The position numbers were made by a program, and so were the translations under genes. Below are positions 17,081 through 25,890 of a stretch of 64,000 nucleotides of DNA, piece after piece. The notes beneath the pieces are model-generated. The model was not told where the DNA came from. It ran no database searches and saw only the letters and a list, made by a program, of their open reading frames with translations. The DNA comes from Parabacteroides goldsteinii DSM 19448 = WAL 12034 (GTDB lineage Bacteria > Bacteroidota > Bacteroidia > Bacteroidales > Tannerellaceae), in assembly GCF_000969835.1 (NCBI RefSeq), contig NZ_KQ033912.1, positions 2,689,373 to 2,753,372 on the forward strand, given 5' to 3'. How positions within the stretch are numbered: position 1 is the stretch's first letter; the number at the start of each line of letters is the position of its first letter.

Positions 17081-18886
17081 TTATATTTTCTTTTCGATAA
17101 CGGCCTGTACTACATTTAATACATAGTCGCCCAGCTTTTCGGATTCACCGACAAGGTCCATATAATAAACACCGTCCTGATATTGGTATTTCTTATTGTT
17201 GACATCTTCCATATTGTGTATCTTCAACTGGTTGCGATAATTGTTGATCTCGTTTTCAATGTTGTAAGACTGGTTGATATCGTCGTGAACGACTTCCTGC
17301 ATGTGGAGGATTTCATTCATCCGGGTCAGGGCCTTTTCAAGCAGGGCGAACATCTGGTCGATGTTGTGGTTCTGCTCGTCGGTAAACTCGGATTTGCCTT
17401 CGTTGCGGCGTCTGATACCACGTGCCAGGTTGTTGCAGGAGTCGGCGATACTTTCTATTTCCGTCACGGTACGCAACATGATACGGATTTCTTCCTTACC
17501 TTCAGAACTCAGGCGTCCTTCAGCAACGAATGTCAGATAGTTGGCAATCTCGATTTCCATACGGTCGCTGATGTTCTCGTACTTTTCGATGCGACTGTAT
17601 ATCTTCAGGAAGTTGTCTTCGTTCTTCTCATAGAACAGGTCTTTAACCATGCCGAACATACGTTGTGTACGTTCTCCGAATACGGCAATCTCTTTCTTCG
17701 CCTGCATCAATGATAACTCGGAAGTGGAGAGCATGCCGGAAGGAATATATTTCAACTGGAACTCTTCTTCGTCGCTTACGTTCTTCGGTTTGATCAGGGC
17801 TGAACAAACATATACGTAGAACTTCACGAACCAGATCATGATACAAACGTTTGTTATATTGAATACGGTATGGAACAGGGAAAGGCCGTAGGAAACGGAT
17901 ACCTGTAATGTGAGTAATTGCTTTTGCAAAGCGAGCAGGTGCGGGTCTGTGATCTGCGCGCTGGAAGTGATCAGGGAGATCGTCTTCGGATCGAGTGTGC
18001 TCAGGAACTGTGTCATCTCGTTCGGGTCGCCCGGGCCATAGTTTGTAACGATCCAGGTGATCATGCTGGTGAACGGATAGAACAGTGCCATCACCCAACA
18101 TACCCCGAATACGTTAAACATCAGGTGGGCGATTGCAGCACGCCGGGCCGAAACGTTCGCCGAAATAGCCGCAATATTCGCTGTAATGGTTGTTCCTATA
18201 TTTTCTCCCAGTACCATGGCTGCCGCCATCTCGAAAGGAATCCATCCCTGCGTACACATAATCAATGTGATGGCAACGGTAGCACTGGATGATTGAACGA
18301 TAACTGTAAGAATGGTTCCTAAAAGGAGGAATATAAGGAGGGAAGGATATCCCAAAGAGGTATAATCTTGTAAGAAAGAAAGGATTTGAGGATTGCTTTG
18401 CAGGTCGGGCACTGAAGATTTCAGATAGGATAGCCCCATGAAGAGGAAAGCAAAACCCATTAAAAATTCACCCCATGATTTTCGTTTACTCTTGCCGGAA
18501 AATATCAGCGGAATACATAATCCGATGAGCGGCAGGGAGAAGACACTGATGTCGACTTTAAATCCGAAGAGGGAGATGATCCATGCCGTAACCGTCGTAC
18601 CGACGTTGGCTCCCATGATGACACTGATTGACTGGGTTAGCGTCAGAAGTCCCGCATTAACGAAACTGACAACCATCACGGTAGTGGCACTTGATGACTG
18701 AATGAGTGCTGTGATCAGAATCCCGGTCAGAACACCTGTAAATCGGTTAGTTGTCATTACCGAGAGAATGCTGCGTAACTTGTCTCCTGCGACTTTTTGC
18801 AGACCTTCACTCATTACTTTCATTCCGTATAGGAACATACCTAATGCTCCTACAAGCGTAAGAAAATCAAAAAAAGAATAGTCCAT
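17081..18886 (-). CDS. Na/Pi cotransporter family protein with PhoU-like C-terminus
   Basis: A 601-aa protein of the NptA/Na-Pi cotransporter II family. Two inverted membrane halves carry the repeated signature QSSSATT (GILITALIQSSSATTVMVVSFVNAGLLT, and GTILTVIVQSSSATVAITLIM). The last ~220 residues form a helical PhoU-like domain (RIEKYENISDRMEIEIANYLT, EIESIADSCNNLARGIRRRNEG). Characterised relatives import phosphate with sodium; Bacteroidetes members are mostly untested, and the PhoU tail suggests regulation. A close paralogue lies 51 bp upstream in the same direction. Confidence 0.9.
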   Translation of the reverse strand: MDYSFFDFLTLVGALGMFLYGMKVMSEGLQKVAGDKLRSILSVMTTNRFTGVLTGILITALIQSSSATTVMVVSFVNAGLLTLTQSISVIMGANVGTTVTAWIISLFGFKVDISVFSLPLIGLCIPLIFSGKSKRKSWGEFLMGFAFLFMGLSYLKSSVPDLQSNPQILSFLQDYTSLGYPSLLIFLLLGTILTVIVQSSSATVAITLIMCTQGWIPFEMAAAMVLGENIGTTITANIAAISANVSARRAAIAHLMFNVFGVCWVMALFYPFTSMITWIVTNYGPGDPNEMTQFLSTLDPKTISLITSSAQITDPHLLALQKQLLTLQVSVSYGLSLFHTVFNITNVCIMIWFVKFYVYVCSALIKPKNVSDEEEFQLKYIPSGMLSTSELSLMQAKKEIAVFGERTQRMFGMVKDLFYEKNEDNFLKIYSRIEKYENISDRMEIEIANYLTFVAEGRLSSEGKEEIRIMLRTVTEIESIADSCNNLARGIRRRNEGKSEFTDEQNHNIDQMFALLEKALTRMNEILHMQEVVHDDINQSYNIENEINNYRNQLKIHNMEDVNNKKYQYQDGVYYMDLVGESEKLGDYVLNVVQAVIEKKI

Positions 18887-18937
18887 TTATGTAAATTTAA
18901 GTGGATAAATATCCGATTAAAATGAATGTATGCATAC

Positions 18938-20632
18938 TTATATTTTCTTCTCAATAACAGCCTGTACAACATTCAGGACATAATCTCCCAGCTTTTCAGC
19001 TTCGCTGACGATATCCATATAATATACCCCGTCCTGATACTGGTATTCCTTATTATTGATATCTTCTACATTATGTTGTTTCAACAGGTTGCGATAATTG
19101 TTTATTTCGTTTTCGATATTGTAAGACGGGTTGATGTCGTCGTGCGACAATTCCGGCTTTTTCAGTATCGAGTTCATCTGATACAACGATTTCGTCACCA
19201 GTTCGAAAATCTTGTCTATGTTGTGGTTCTGTTTGTCGGTAAAGACAGACTTCCCTTCATTCCTGTGTTTGATGGTACGAGCCAGATTGTTACAGGAGTC
19301 GGCAATACTTTCTATTTCCGATACGGCACGTAGCATGATACGGATTTCTTCTTTACTTTCCGAACTCAGGCGGCCTTCTGCAACGAGGGTAAGATAGTTG
19401 GCTATCTCTATCTCCATATGGTCGCTGATGTTCTCGTATTTTTCAATCCGGTTATACGTTTTCATGAAGGTGTCCTCGTCCTTCTCGTAAAACACATCTT
19501 TTACCATGCTGAACATGCGTGTTGTCCGTTCGGCAAAAAGGGATATCTCCTTATTCGCTTGCAGAATAGACAGTTCAGCGGTAGAAAGCAAACCTCCTGT
19601 GATGTAACGCAGGCGGTACTCTTCGTCTTCCGGCTTTGATTTGATCACTAAACAAACCAATCGTTCAATCGGTTTAATGAACCATATTAATATCAATACA
19701 TTGCAAATGTTAAATGCGGTATGGAATGCCGACAACATATAGGTGATTGCAATGTCTTTGGGCGTATTGGGAGCAAGGTAATTGACAAGATTCGTTACGG
19801 CGTCGATAAACGGGTGGAAGATGCAGAGCACCCAGATAATCCCGAAAAAGTTGAATATGAAATGGGCAAATGCCGCCCTTCGTGCTTGTGCATTACCGGT
19901 GAGAGCCGCGATATTGGAGGTTACCGTCGTTCCGATGTTCTCTCCCATCACCAGCGCAATACCCAGATACAGGTCTAATACGCCGCTTGAACATAATATT
20001 AATGTAATAGCCATAACGGCCGCTGATGACTGTACCGCCATTGTTATAATGCCTCCGATCAGCAGGAACAACAGTACGGAAAACATTCCCCATTCCTTGC
20101 AGGATGCGATAAAAGACAGGAGTACCTGGTTGTGTTCCAGGTCCATATGCATCGCATTCTCCCGCAAAGTCGTTAGTCCTAAAAACATAAAAGCGAACCC
20201 GAAAACGAATTCACCGAATGACTTGCGTCCGCTTTTTTTAGAGAATATTAAGGGGAGGGATAATGCAAACAGGGGATAAATGACATTGGACATATTAAAC
20301 TGGAAACCGAAGACAGACATAATCCACGCAGTGACTGTCGTCCCTATGTTGGCTCCCATAATAACGGATATAGCTTGTGTCAAGGTAAGAAGACCGGCGT
20401 TTACGAAACTAACGGTCATAACGGTGGTAGCGGTGGATGACTGGACAGCGGCTGTAACGAATGCTCCCGTGAGCAATCCGGTAAACCGGTTTGTAGTCAT
20501 GGCGCCCAGGATATTACGTAGACGGTCTCCTGTTAACTTCTGGAGACCTTCACTCATAACTTTCATTCCATACATCAAAAGAGCCAGCGAACCGAGCAGT
20601 TTAAGTACGGTAAAAATTGTATTATCCATCAA
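18938..20632 (-). CDS. Na/Pi cotransporter family protein with PhoU-like C-terminus (paralogue)
   Basis: A 564-aa paralogue of the downstream gene, with the same QSSTATT and QSSAAVM motifs in the two membrane halves and a nearly matching PhoU-like C-terminus; both end in EKLGDYVLNVVQAVIEKKI. It is 37 residues shorter, mostly in the extracytoplasmic loop between the halves. In the second half the serine motif reads QSSAAV rather than QSSSAT, so ion or substrate use may differ. The pair looks like a tandem duplication followed by divergence. The divergent nucleoside kinase gene starts 80 bp upstream. Confidence 0.9.
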   Translation of the reverse strand: MMDNTIFTVLKLLGSLALLMYGMKVMSEGLQKLTGDRLRNILGAMTTNRFTGLLTGAFVTAAVQSSTATTVMTVSFVNAGLLTLTQAISVIMGANIGTTVTAWIMSVFGFQFNMSNVIYPLFALSLPLIFSKKSGRKSFGEFVFGFAFMFLGLTTLRENAMHMDLEHNQVLLSFIASCKEWGMFSVLLFLLIGGIITMAVQSSAAVMAITLILCSSGVLDLYLGIALVMGENIGTTVTSNIAALTGNAQARRAAFAHFIFNFFGIIWVLCIFHPFIDAVTNLVNYLAPNTPKDIAITYMLSAFHTAFNICNVLILIWFIKPIERLVCLVIKSKPEDEEYRLRYITGGLLSTAELSILQANKEISLFAERTTRMFSMVKDVFYEKDEDTFMKTYNRIEKYENISDHMEIEIANYLTLVAEGRLSSESKEEIRIMLRAVSEIESIADSCNNLARTIKHRNEGKSVFTDKQNHNIDKIFELVTKSLYQMNSILKKPELSHDDINPSYNIENEINNYRNLLKQHNVEDINNKEYQYQDGVYYMDIVSEAEKLGDYVLNVVQAVIEKKI

Positions 20633-20712
20633 AAAATAGTTATACCTGGAAGTATATCCGATTAATATTCCTAACTTTAGGCAGCAAAACTACAAATAAT
20701 AACTGATATAAT

Positions 20713-22380
20713 ATGTCTGAAACAATCACAATTTATTGCAAAAATAACAATACTTATAAAGAGGTACCAATCGGCTCCTCTTTATTGGATATTTATACGA
20801 TGATGGGGGCGCCTCTGCGTTACCGCCCGATGAATGCAAAAGTGAATAACAAGGTGGAAGGCCTGAATTTCCATTGCTGGCATCCGAAAGATGTTGAGTT
20901 TGTGGATTATACTCAGCTTTCCGGGTTGCGTACGTATGTCCGTTCCCTTTGTCATATTTTCTCAAAGGCGGTCAATGATGTGTTGCCTTCCGCAACATTA
21001 AATCTGGAACATCCGATATCGAAAGGTTACTACTGTGTAATCCATAATGGCAAAAAGATCGATCTTGAAACAATCGACAAGATCAAGAAGCGTATGCGTG
21101 AAATTATCGATGCCGATATGCCTTTCCTGCATAAAACAGTCCGGACGGTGGATGCGGCTGTCCTTTTCCGTGAACGGGGAATGAATGACAAGGCGCGTCT
21201 GATCGAGACTGCCGGGATGCCTTACACTTCGTATTATGAACTGGATGGCTATATCAATTTCTTTTATGGCTGTCTGACGCCTTCCACCGGTTATATCCAG
21301 TTGTTCGATATCGTTCCGTATTTCGACGGGGTGTTGCTTCAGATACCGAAGAGAAGTAATCCGCTGGAACTGGAGCCGGCTATCACGCAGGATAAGATGT
21401 TCGAGGCTTATAAAGAGCATCTGACTTTGCAGCGCACATTGGATTTGAATAATGTGGGCGACCTGAACCGGGCTATCGAGAAGGGGCATACTTCCGAAAT
21501 TATAATGGTTTCGGAAGCAATGCAGGAAAAACAGGTTGCTAAGATTGCGGAAGAGATTGCGAAGAGATATGAAGAAGGTGTCCGTATTGTTCTGATCTCG
21601 GGACCTTCGTCTTCCGGAAAGACAACTTTCTGCAAGCGTTTGGAAGTCCAGTTGATAACGAATCTGATCCATCCTGTGGCTATTTCGCTCGATGATTATT
21701 TCCTCAACCGGGAAGATACGCCGAAAGACGAGACGGGTGATTATGATTTCGAGTCGCTTTATGCTCTCGATCTGCCTTATTTTAACAGCGAGATGAAGGA
21801 TTTGTTGGCGGGGAAAGAAATAGAAGTGCCTACTTTTGATTTCGGTTCGGGTAAACGTATCTATAAAGGTAAGAAACTGAAGATGCGTGAAAATTCGGTC
21901 CTGGTGATTGAAGGTATCCATGCGTTGAATCCGGAACTGACATCCATGATCGAGGATAAATATAAATACCGGGTGTATGTTTCCGTTCTGACATCCATCT
22001 CTTTGGATAACCATAACTGGATACCGACTACCGATAACCGTCTGTTGCGTCGTATCATCCGTGATTACCGTTTCCGCGGTTATTCGGCCAAAGATACGAT
22101 TGCCCGTTGGCCGAGTGTGCGGCGGGGAGAGGACAAATGGATTTTCCCTTACCAGGAAAATGCGGACGCCATGTTCAACAGTGCCATGCTGTATGAGTTG
22201 GCGGCTTTACGCAAGTTTGCCGAACCGATCCTGGCCGAAGTACGTGAGAGCGATGAGGAAAACGCAGAAGCCTACCGCCTGTTGCGTTTCCTCCGTTACT
22301 TTAATTATATTCCGGACGTCGGCCTGCCCGGCACTTCGCTTTTACGCGAGTTCCTGGGGGGAGGAAGTTTCCGGTATTAA
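20713..22380 (+). CDS. Nucleoside (uridine-type) kinase with TGS and ThrRS-like N-terminal domains
   Basis: A 555-aa protein common in Bacteroidetes. Residues ~1-65 resemble a TGS domain (ITIYCKNNNTYKEVPIGSSL), ~70-200 a threonyl-tRNA-synthetase-like second additional domain (HPISKGYYCVIHNGKKI), and from ~285 a uridine kinase-like P-loop domain with Walker A GPSSSGKTTF (296-305), SLDDYFLNRE and the lid DNRLLRRIIRDYRFRGYSA. The enzyme would phosphorylate a nucleoside with ATP; the role of the N-terminal part is unknown. It is monocistronic: a terminator at 22410-22448 follows. Confidence 0.85.
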   Translation: MSETITIYCKNNNTYKEVPIGSSLLDIYTMMGAPLRYRPMNAKVNNKVEGLNFHCWHPKDVEFVDYTQLSGLRTYVRSLCHIFSKAVNDVLPSATLNLEHPISKGYYCVIHNGKKIDLETIDKIKKRMREIIDADMPFLHKTVRTVDAAVLFRERGMNDKARLIETAGMPYTSYYELDGYINFFYGCLTPSTGYIQLFDIVPYFDGVLLQIPKRSNPLELEPAITQDKMFEAYKEHLTLQRTLDLNNVGDLNRAIEKGHTSEIIMVSEAMQEKQVAKIAEEIAKRYEEGVRIVLISGPSSSGKTTFCKRLEVQLITNLIHPVAISLDDYFLNREDTPKDETGDYDFESLYALDLPYFNSEMKDLLAGKEIEVPTFDFGSGKRIYKGKKLKMRENSVLVIEGIHALNPELTSMIEDKYKYRVYVSVLTSISLDNHNWIPTTDNRLLRRIIRDYRFRGYSAKDTIARWPSVRRGEDKWIFPYQENADAMFNSAMLYELAALRKFAEPILAEVRESDEENAEAYRLLRFLRYFNYIPDVGLPGTSLLREFLGGGSFRY

Positions 22381-22409
22381 GAAAACAGATTGAATTATAA
22401 TAGAAAAGC

Positions 22410-22448
22410 GGGTGGTATGCAGAGAGTATCTGTATGCCGCCCTTTTAT
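22410..22448. terminator. Bidirectional terminator between nucleoside kinase and flippase genes
   Basis: A 13-bp stem GGGTGGTATGCAG / CTGTATGCCGCCC (three G:U pairs) followed by TTTTATTTT. It reaches into the last codons of the convergent flippase gene at 22445. Confidence 0.75.
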
Positions 22449-23728
22449 TTTGTTTCGAGTTTTTCCCGTATCCGTTTTATCAGTTCCCGAAAATCTTCTT
22501 TATCGGGAATGAATTCGCTTAGCCTGGTTTGGTTTTGGCGGCAGAATACTGTAACTGAGAATATCAACATGGCACAGAACGCAATACTGGTACTGATGGC
22601 TGAGCCGACGACACCGTAAACAGGTATCAGTATGTGACCTGCTATGAATAAAGTTGTAAGGCCGACGCATGAACTGACTGCACTATAACGTATTTTCCCG
22701 CTTCCAATGAAATAATGGCTGAGTATGCTGTTGCACCCTAATGCAATAATTCCGATGGACAAGCCGAATATAATTTTTCGCATGCCGATAAATTCGGGAC
22801 TGAACAGGTAATTGGTGTAAACCCATTCCGGTATAAACAGAATACAGATGGTTGTAGATGTAATTGCACAGAAGGTAAGTTTGAATAGTTTTAATGTAGT
22901 CCTTTTTTGTTCTCCTGCATTGGTCGTTTGTGCTACGCTGCTGTATTCGATGAAGCTGACACTCCGACTGATGTGCCAGACGCTTTCCGATATTTTTGTC
23001 CCGGCATCGAGTAATCCGACACTACCCAGTCCGGCAAACCTCTGGATCAGGAAATAGTTCAGCCGGGTGGTCAGTACTTCGGCAATATTGTCGGCACTAC
23101 CCCAAAGTCCATAGGTAAACATTTCTTTTAGGATTGCGATAAACGGTTTGTTTGTAGGCTTATTTTCTCTTTTGGTCAGAAAGGGAAAAAGTAATATCAG
23201 ACTGCCGATGAAAGCAATGCCGTAAGTGATGTATAATCCGTAAATATAGGATGAAACTTCTTGTTTTCCTGCTATATAATAAAAGTATAAAAGGATGAAG
23301 AACAATAATCCGCCTTGCAGCATATAAGTCAGATTAAATCCTGTAATCCTGTCTTTGCCCAGCAGAAAGCGGGCGTTGGTTGTAATAAAAGAGGAGATCA
23401 ATGACAGCACATATATATCTGTCAGGTACTCTTTTGGAAATAGTCCGAACAGTAACATGGAGGCGCACGCTAATCCGGATCCTATTAGAGGCCATGCATA
23501 AGCCGGGAACAAAATAGTATGTATGGAATAACGGTTCATAAAATATACGATCGTATTGCCTGAAAGTACCCCATTGAATACAACGGCTATATTTATTGAA
23601 GCCAGGATGATACCCACCAGGCCAACCCCTTCCACACCCAATGCTTTGGCATTAATGAAAATGAGCATCAGATTAAGAAAGGCAATCAGATAGCGTGTTC
23701 CAATTGTCCCCAGTATTTTTTTCAACAT
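22445..23728 (-). CDS. Polysaccharide flippase (Wzx-like, MOP superfamily)
   Basis: A 427-aa membrane protein with about 12 predicted helices and a polar C-terminal tail (RELIKRIREKLETK). The N-terminus TRYLIAFLNLMLIFINAKALGVEGVG and the central LNYFLIQRFAGLGSVGLLDAGTKISE match the polysaccharide biosynthesis/O-antigen translocase group, which moves lipid-linked oligosaccharides across the inner membrane. No glycosyltransferases are nearby, so the substrate cannot be inferred. It starts 4 bp after the M20 deacetylase gene, so the two are cotranscribed with ribF. Confidence 0.85.
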   Translation of the reverse strand: MLKKILGTIGTRYLIAFLNLMLIFINAKALGVEGVGLVGIILASINIAVVFNGVLSGNTIVYFMNRYSIHTILFPAYAWPLIGSGLACASMLLFGLFPKEYLTDIYVLSLISSFITTNARFLLGKDRITGFNLTYMLQGGLLFFILLYFYYIAGKQEVSSYIYGLYITYGIAFIGSLILLFPFLTKRENKPTNKPFIAILKEMFTYGLWGSADNIAEVLTTRLNYFLIQRFAGLGSVGLLDAGTKISESVWHISRSVSFIEYSSVAQTTNAGEQKRTTLKLFKLTFCAITSTTICILFIPEWVYTNYLFSPEFIGMRKIIFGLSIGIIALGCNSILSHYFIGSGKIRYSAVSSCVGLTTLFIAGHILIPVYGVVGSAISTSIAFCAMLIFSVTVFCRQNQTRLSEFIPDKEDFRELIKRIREKLETK

Positions 23729-23732
23729 ACGA

Positions 23733-24788
23733 TTATAATTTCAATCCATCCAGTAAACGGACATACGTATCGATCGCCTCCCTGATCTCCATCAGGCCGA
23801 TATACTCGTCTGCCGCGTGCGAACGGGCGGAGTTTCCCGGGCCTATCTTGACGGAAGGGAACGGCATGAGTGCCTGGTCGCTGAGCGTGGGCGAACCGAA
23901 CGGCTTTTTTCCCATCATGATGGCTCTTTGTACAAATGGGTGATCCAGTTCCGTACGGGTTGAGTTCAAACGGAAACTGCGTGCTTTTACCTCACATTTC
24001 ACTTGCTCTTTGATCAGCTCGAACAGTTTTTCATTGGGGTAAAATTCATTTGTACGTATATCGACCGTGAATTCGCAGCGGTCAGGAACAACGTTGTGTT
24101 GTGTGCCGGCATGGATAATTGTAACGCTCATTTTTACCGGTCCGAGGAAATCACTCTTCTCCGGAAACTGGTAGGTGTTGAACCATTCAATATCTTTTAT
24201 AGCCAATGTGATAGCATTGATTCCTTCATTACGGGCAGCATGACCGGCTTTTCCGGTTGCTACGCAATCAAGGACCATCAACCCTTTTTCGGCAACGGCT
24301 GGCTGCATGCCGGTCGGTTCTCCGACGATGGCAAAAGCGATGGGCGGGAGGTCTGCCAGTACACTTTCCAATCCGTTCTTTCCTGATACTTCCTCCTCGC
24401 AGGATGCCAGGAAAATCAGATTATAAGCCTGTTCTTTTTCGGTCAGTAGTGTGAAAGCCGAATACAGGGAAACAACGCTTGCTCCGGCGTCATTGCTGCC
24501 CAGGCCGTATAACTTTTCATCTTCGCTCTCTTCGGGATTGAAAGGGTATTTCGTCCAGCCGGAGGCCGGTTTTACGGTGTCGATATGTGAGTTCAGCAAA
24601 AGTGTTGGTTTATTCAGGTCGAAACCGGGAGAAACGATCCACAGATTATTCCCTTTACGGTGTACCGTATGTCCCGCAGCTTGCCATGTCTGTTGTAAAA
24701 AGTCGGCTACAGCCGCTTCATCCCGGCTGAAAGAGGGACGGCTGATCATCCCTTTCAAAGTATCTATTGCTTCGTAGTAAAGTTCCAT
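23733..24788 (-). CDS. M20 family deacetylase (ArgE/DapE-like)
   Basis: A 351-aa M20 zinc hydrolase. Metal and catalytic residues are visible: His68 and Asp70 in NSHIDTV, Asp100 in GSNDAG, catalytic Glu131 and ligand Glu132 in SCEEE, GEPTGMQPAV, and a late His in SARSHAADEY. The dimerisation domain is present (VTGKAGHAARNEG-like segment). In Bacteroides the homologue of this length acts as N-succinyl- or N-acetylornithine deacetylase in arginine synthesis; this is the likely role, but other M20 substrates are possible. It lies between ribF and the flippase gene. Confidence 0.85.
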   Translation of the reverse strand: MELYYEAIDTLKGMISRPSFSRDEAAVADFLQQTWQAAGHTVHRKGNNLWIVSPGFDLNKPTLLLNSHIDTVKPASGWTKYPFNPEESEDEKLYGLGSNDAGASVVSLYSAFTLLTEKEQAYNLIFLASCEEEVSGKNGLESVLADLPPIAFAIVGEPTGMQPAVAEKGLMVLDCVATGKAGHAARNEGINAITLAIKDIEWFNTYQFPEKSDFLGPVKMSVTIIHAGTQHNVVPDRCEFTVDIRTNEFYPNEKLFELIKEQVKCEVKARSFRLNSTRTELDHPFVQRAIMMGKKPFGSPTLSDQALMPFPSVKIGPGNSARSHAADEYIGLMEIREAIDTYVRLLDGLKL

Positions 24789-24824
24789 CTATTCAGATTA
24801 TTGAATTTAGTTACCGGTTGTATC

Positions 24825-25802
24825 TCAATTCCCCTCTTGAGAGGGGGCAGGGGGTGTGTTACATTCCGTCAATAGCCTGTCCACCGTCTCCCTGTCATGT
24901 CCGAGTTGTTCTATCAGTTCTTCCAGGGAATTAAATTTGACATCCCCCCGTACATAATATATAAACGCAACAGTTATTTCATTATTATAGATATCTCCGG
25001 AGAAGTCCAGTATATTCACTTCCAGTGTAATATTGTCGCCATTCTGAAGCGTAGGACGGTCGCCGATGTAGAGCATTCCTTTATATTTCTCTCCTTTCAG
25101 ATAGACCCAGACTGCATAAACCCCGATCCCCGGTACAATTTTAAAAGGTTCGTTCACCTGTATATTGGCTGTTGGAAATCCCAGTTTGCGGCCGACTTTA
25201 TAACCGTTTACAATCGTTCCCCGTAGCTGATAAGGGTAGGTGAGTAACCGGGCGGCATCTTCCACATCACCGTCTGTCAATAATTTCCTGATCTCGGAAG
25301 AACTTACTGCCGTACGTCCTTCGTCGTAAGGCGATGCTTTGATTACCTCCATCCCACAGGCTGCACCATAAACAACATATTGCTCAAAACCGTCTTTCCG
25401 GTCATGGCCGAAACGATGGTCATAACCGATCAGTAAAGCGGCTACATGTAATTTCTCCGCCAGTATGGAACTGATAAATTCCTGTGCCGTCAGGCGGGAT
25501 AGCTCCACCGTGAAGTCGAGAACGATGCAGTAATCTATGCCGGTGGTAGCCAGTTGTTCCAGTTTTTCCTCAAATGAATTAAGTAATTTGGGCTGATAAT
25601 CCGAATGCAATACGGCACGCGGATGCTCCGGAAAGGTAATAACGGCCGAAGGCAGGCCTTTCGTCTTCGCGACTTCCTTCAGTTCATTGATCAGGAACCG
25701 ATGTCCCAGATGAACTCCGTCGAAGAAACCGATGGTAGCAACCAGTCTTTTCCCTTTTAATAAATCCGTATCTCTGATAACGATCATTTTCTTTCTATTC
25801 AT
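24825..25802 (-). CDS. ribF: Bifunctional riboflavin kinase/FMN adenylyltransferase
   Basis: A 325-aa enzyme making FMN and then FAD from riboflavin. The N-terminal adenylyltransferase has TIGFFDGVHLGHR (residues 24-36) and LLIGYDHRFGHDRKDG; the C-terminal flavokinase begins at GTIVNGYKVGRKLGFPTANI. The last 12 residues, CNTPPAPSQEGN, are encoded by a repeat element (24828-24863) and are not family sequence, so the natural end was probably near RLLTE. A second start, five codons in (MIVIRD), is also possible. The gene heads a three-gene minus-strand unit. Confidence 0.94.
   Translation of the reverse strand: MNRKKMIVIRDTDLLKGKRLVATIGFFDGVHLGHRFLINELKEVAKTKGLPSAVITFPEHPRAVLHSDYQPKLLNSFEEKLEQLATTGIDYCIVLDFTVELSRLTAQEFISSILAEKLHVAALLIGYDHRFGHDRKDGFEQYVVYGAACGMEVIKASPYDEGRTAVSSSEIRKLLTDGDVEDAARLLTYPYQLRGTIVNGYKVGRKLGFPTANIQVNEPFKIVPGIGVYAVWVYLKGEKYKGMLYIGDRPTLQNGDNITLEVNILDFSGDIYNNEITVAFIYYVRGDVKFNSLEELIEQLGHDRETVDRLLTECNTPPAPSQEGN
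24828..24863. repeat. Half-copy of the CCCCTCTTGAGAGG repeat
   Basis: Matches each arm of the element at 9970-10063: palindrome CCCCTCTTGAGAGGGG then CAGGGGGTGTGTTA. It overlaps the last 12 codons and stop codon of ribF. Confidence 0.8.
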
Positions 25803-25890
25803 TCAATGAAAAGGCAAAAGTACATAAAACCAATGGAAATTAGTCGTACATTTGACCTGATTTATTAACAGACATCTCTGAGTATTAGTT

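Noticed and set aside
20998..22014. Minus-strand frame of 338 codons opposite the nucleoside kinase
   Set aside because: Composition (Ile, His, Arg, Gln rich) is that of an antisense frame, and the kinase motifs on the plus strand are unmistakable.
25847..25854. TACATTTG as promoter of the 1049-aa protein gene
   Set aside because: The -7 match is good, but no -33 element is found at the right distance, so it was not listed as a feature.
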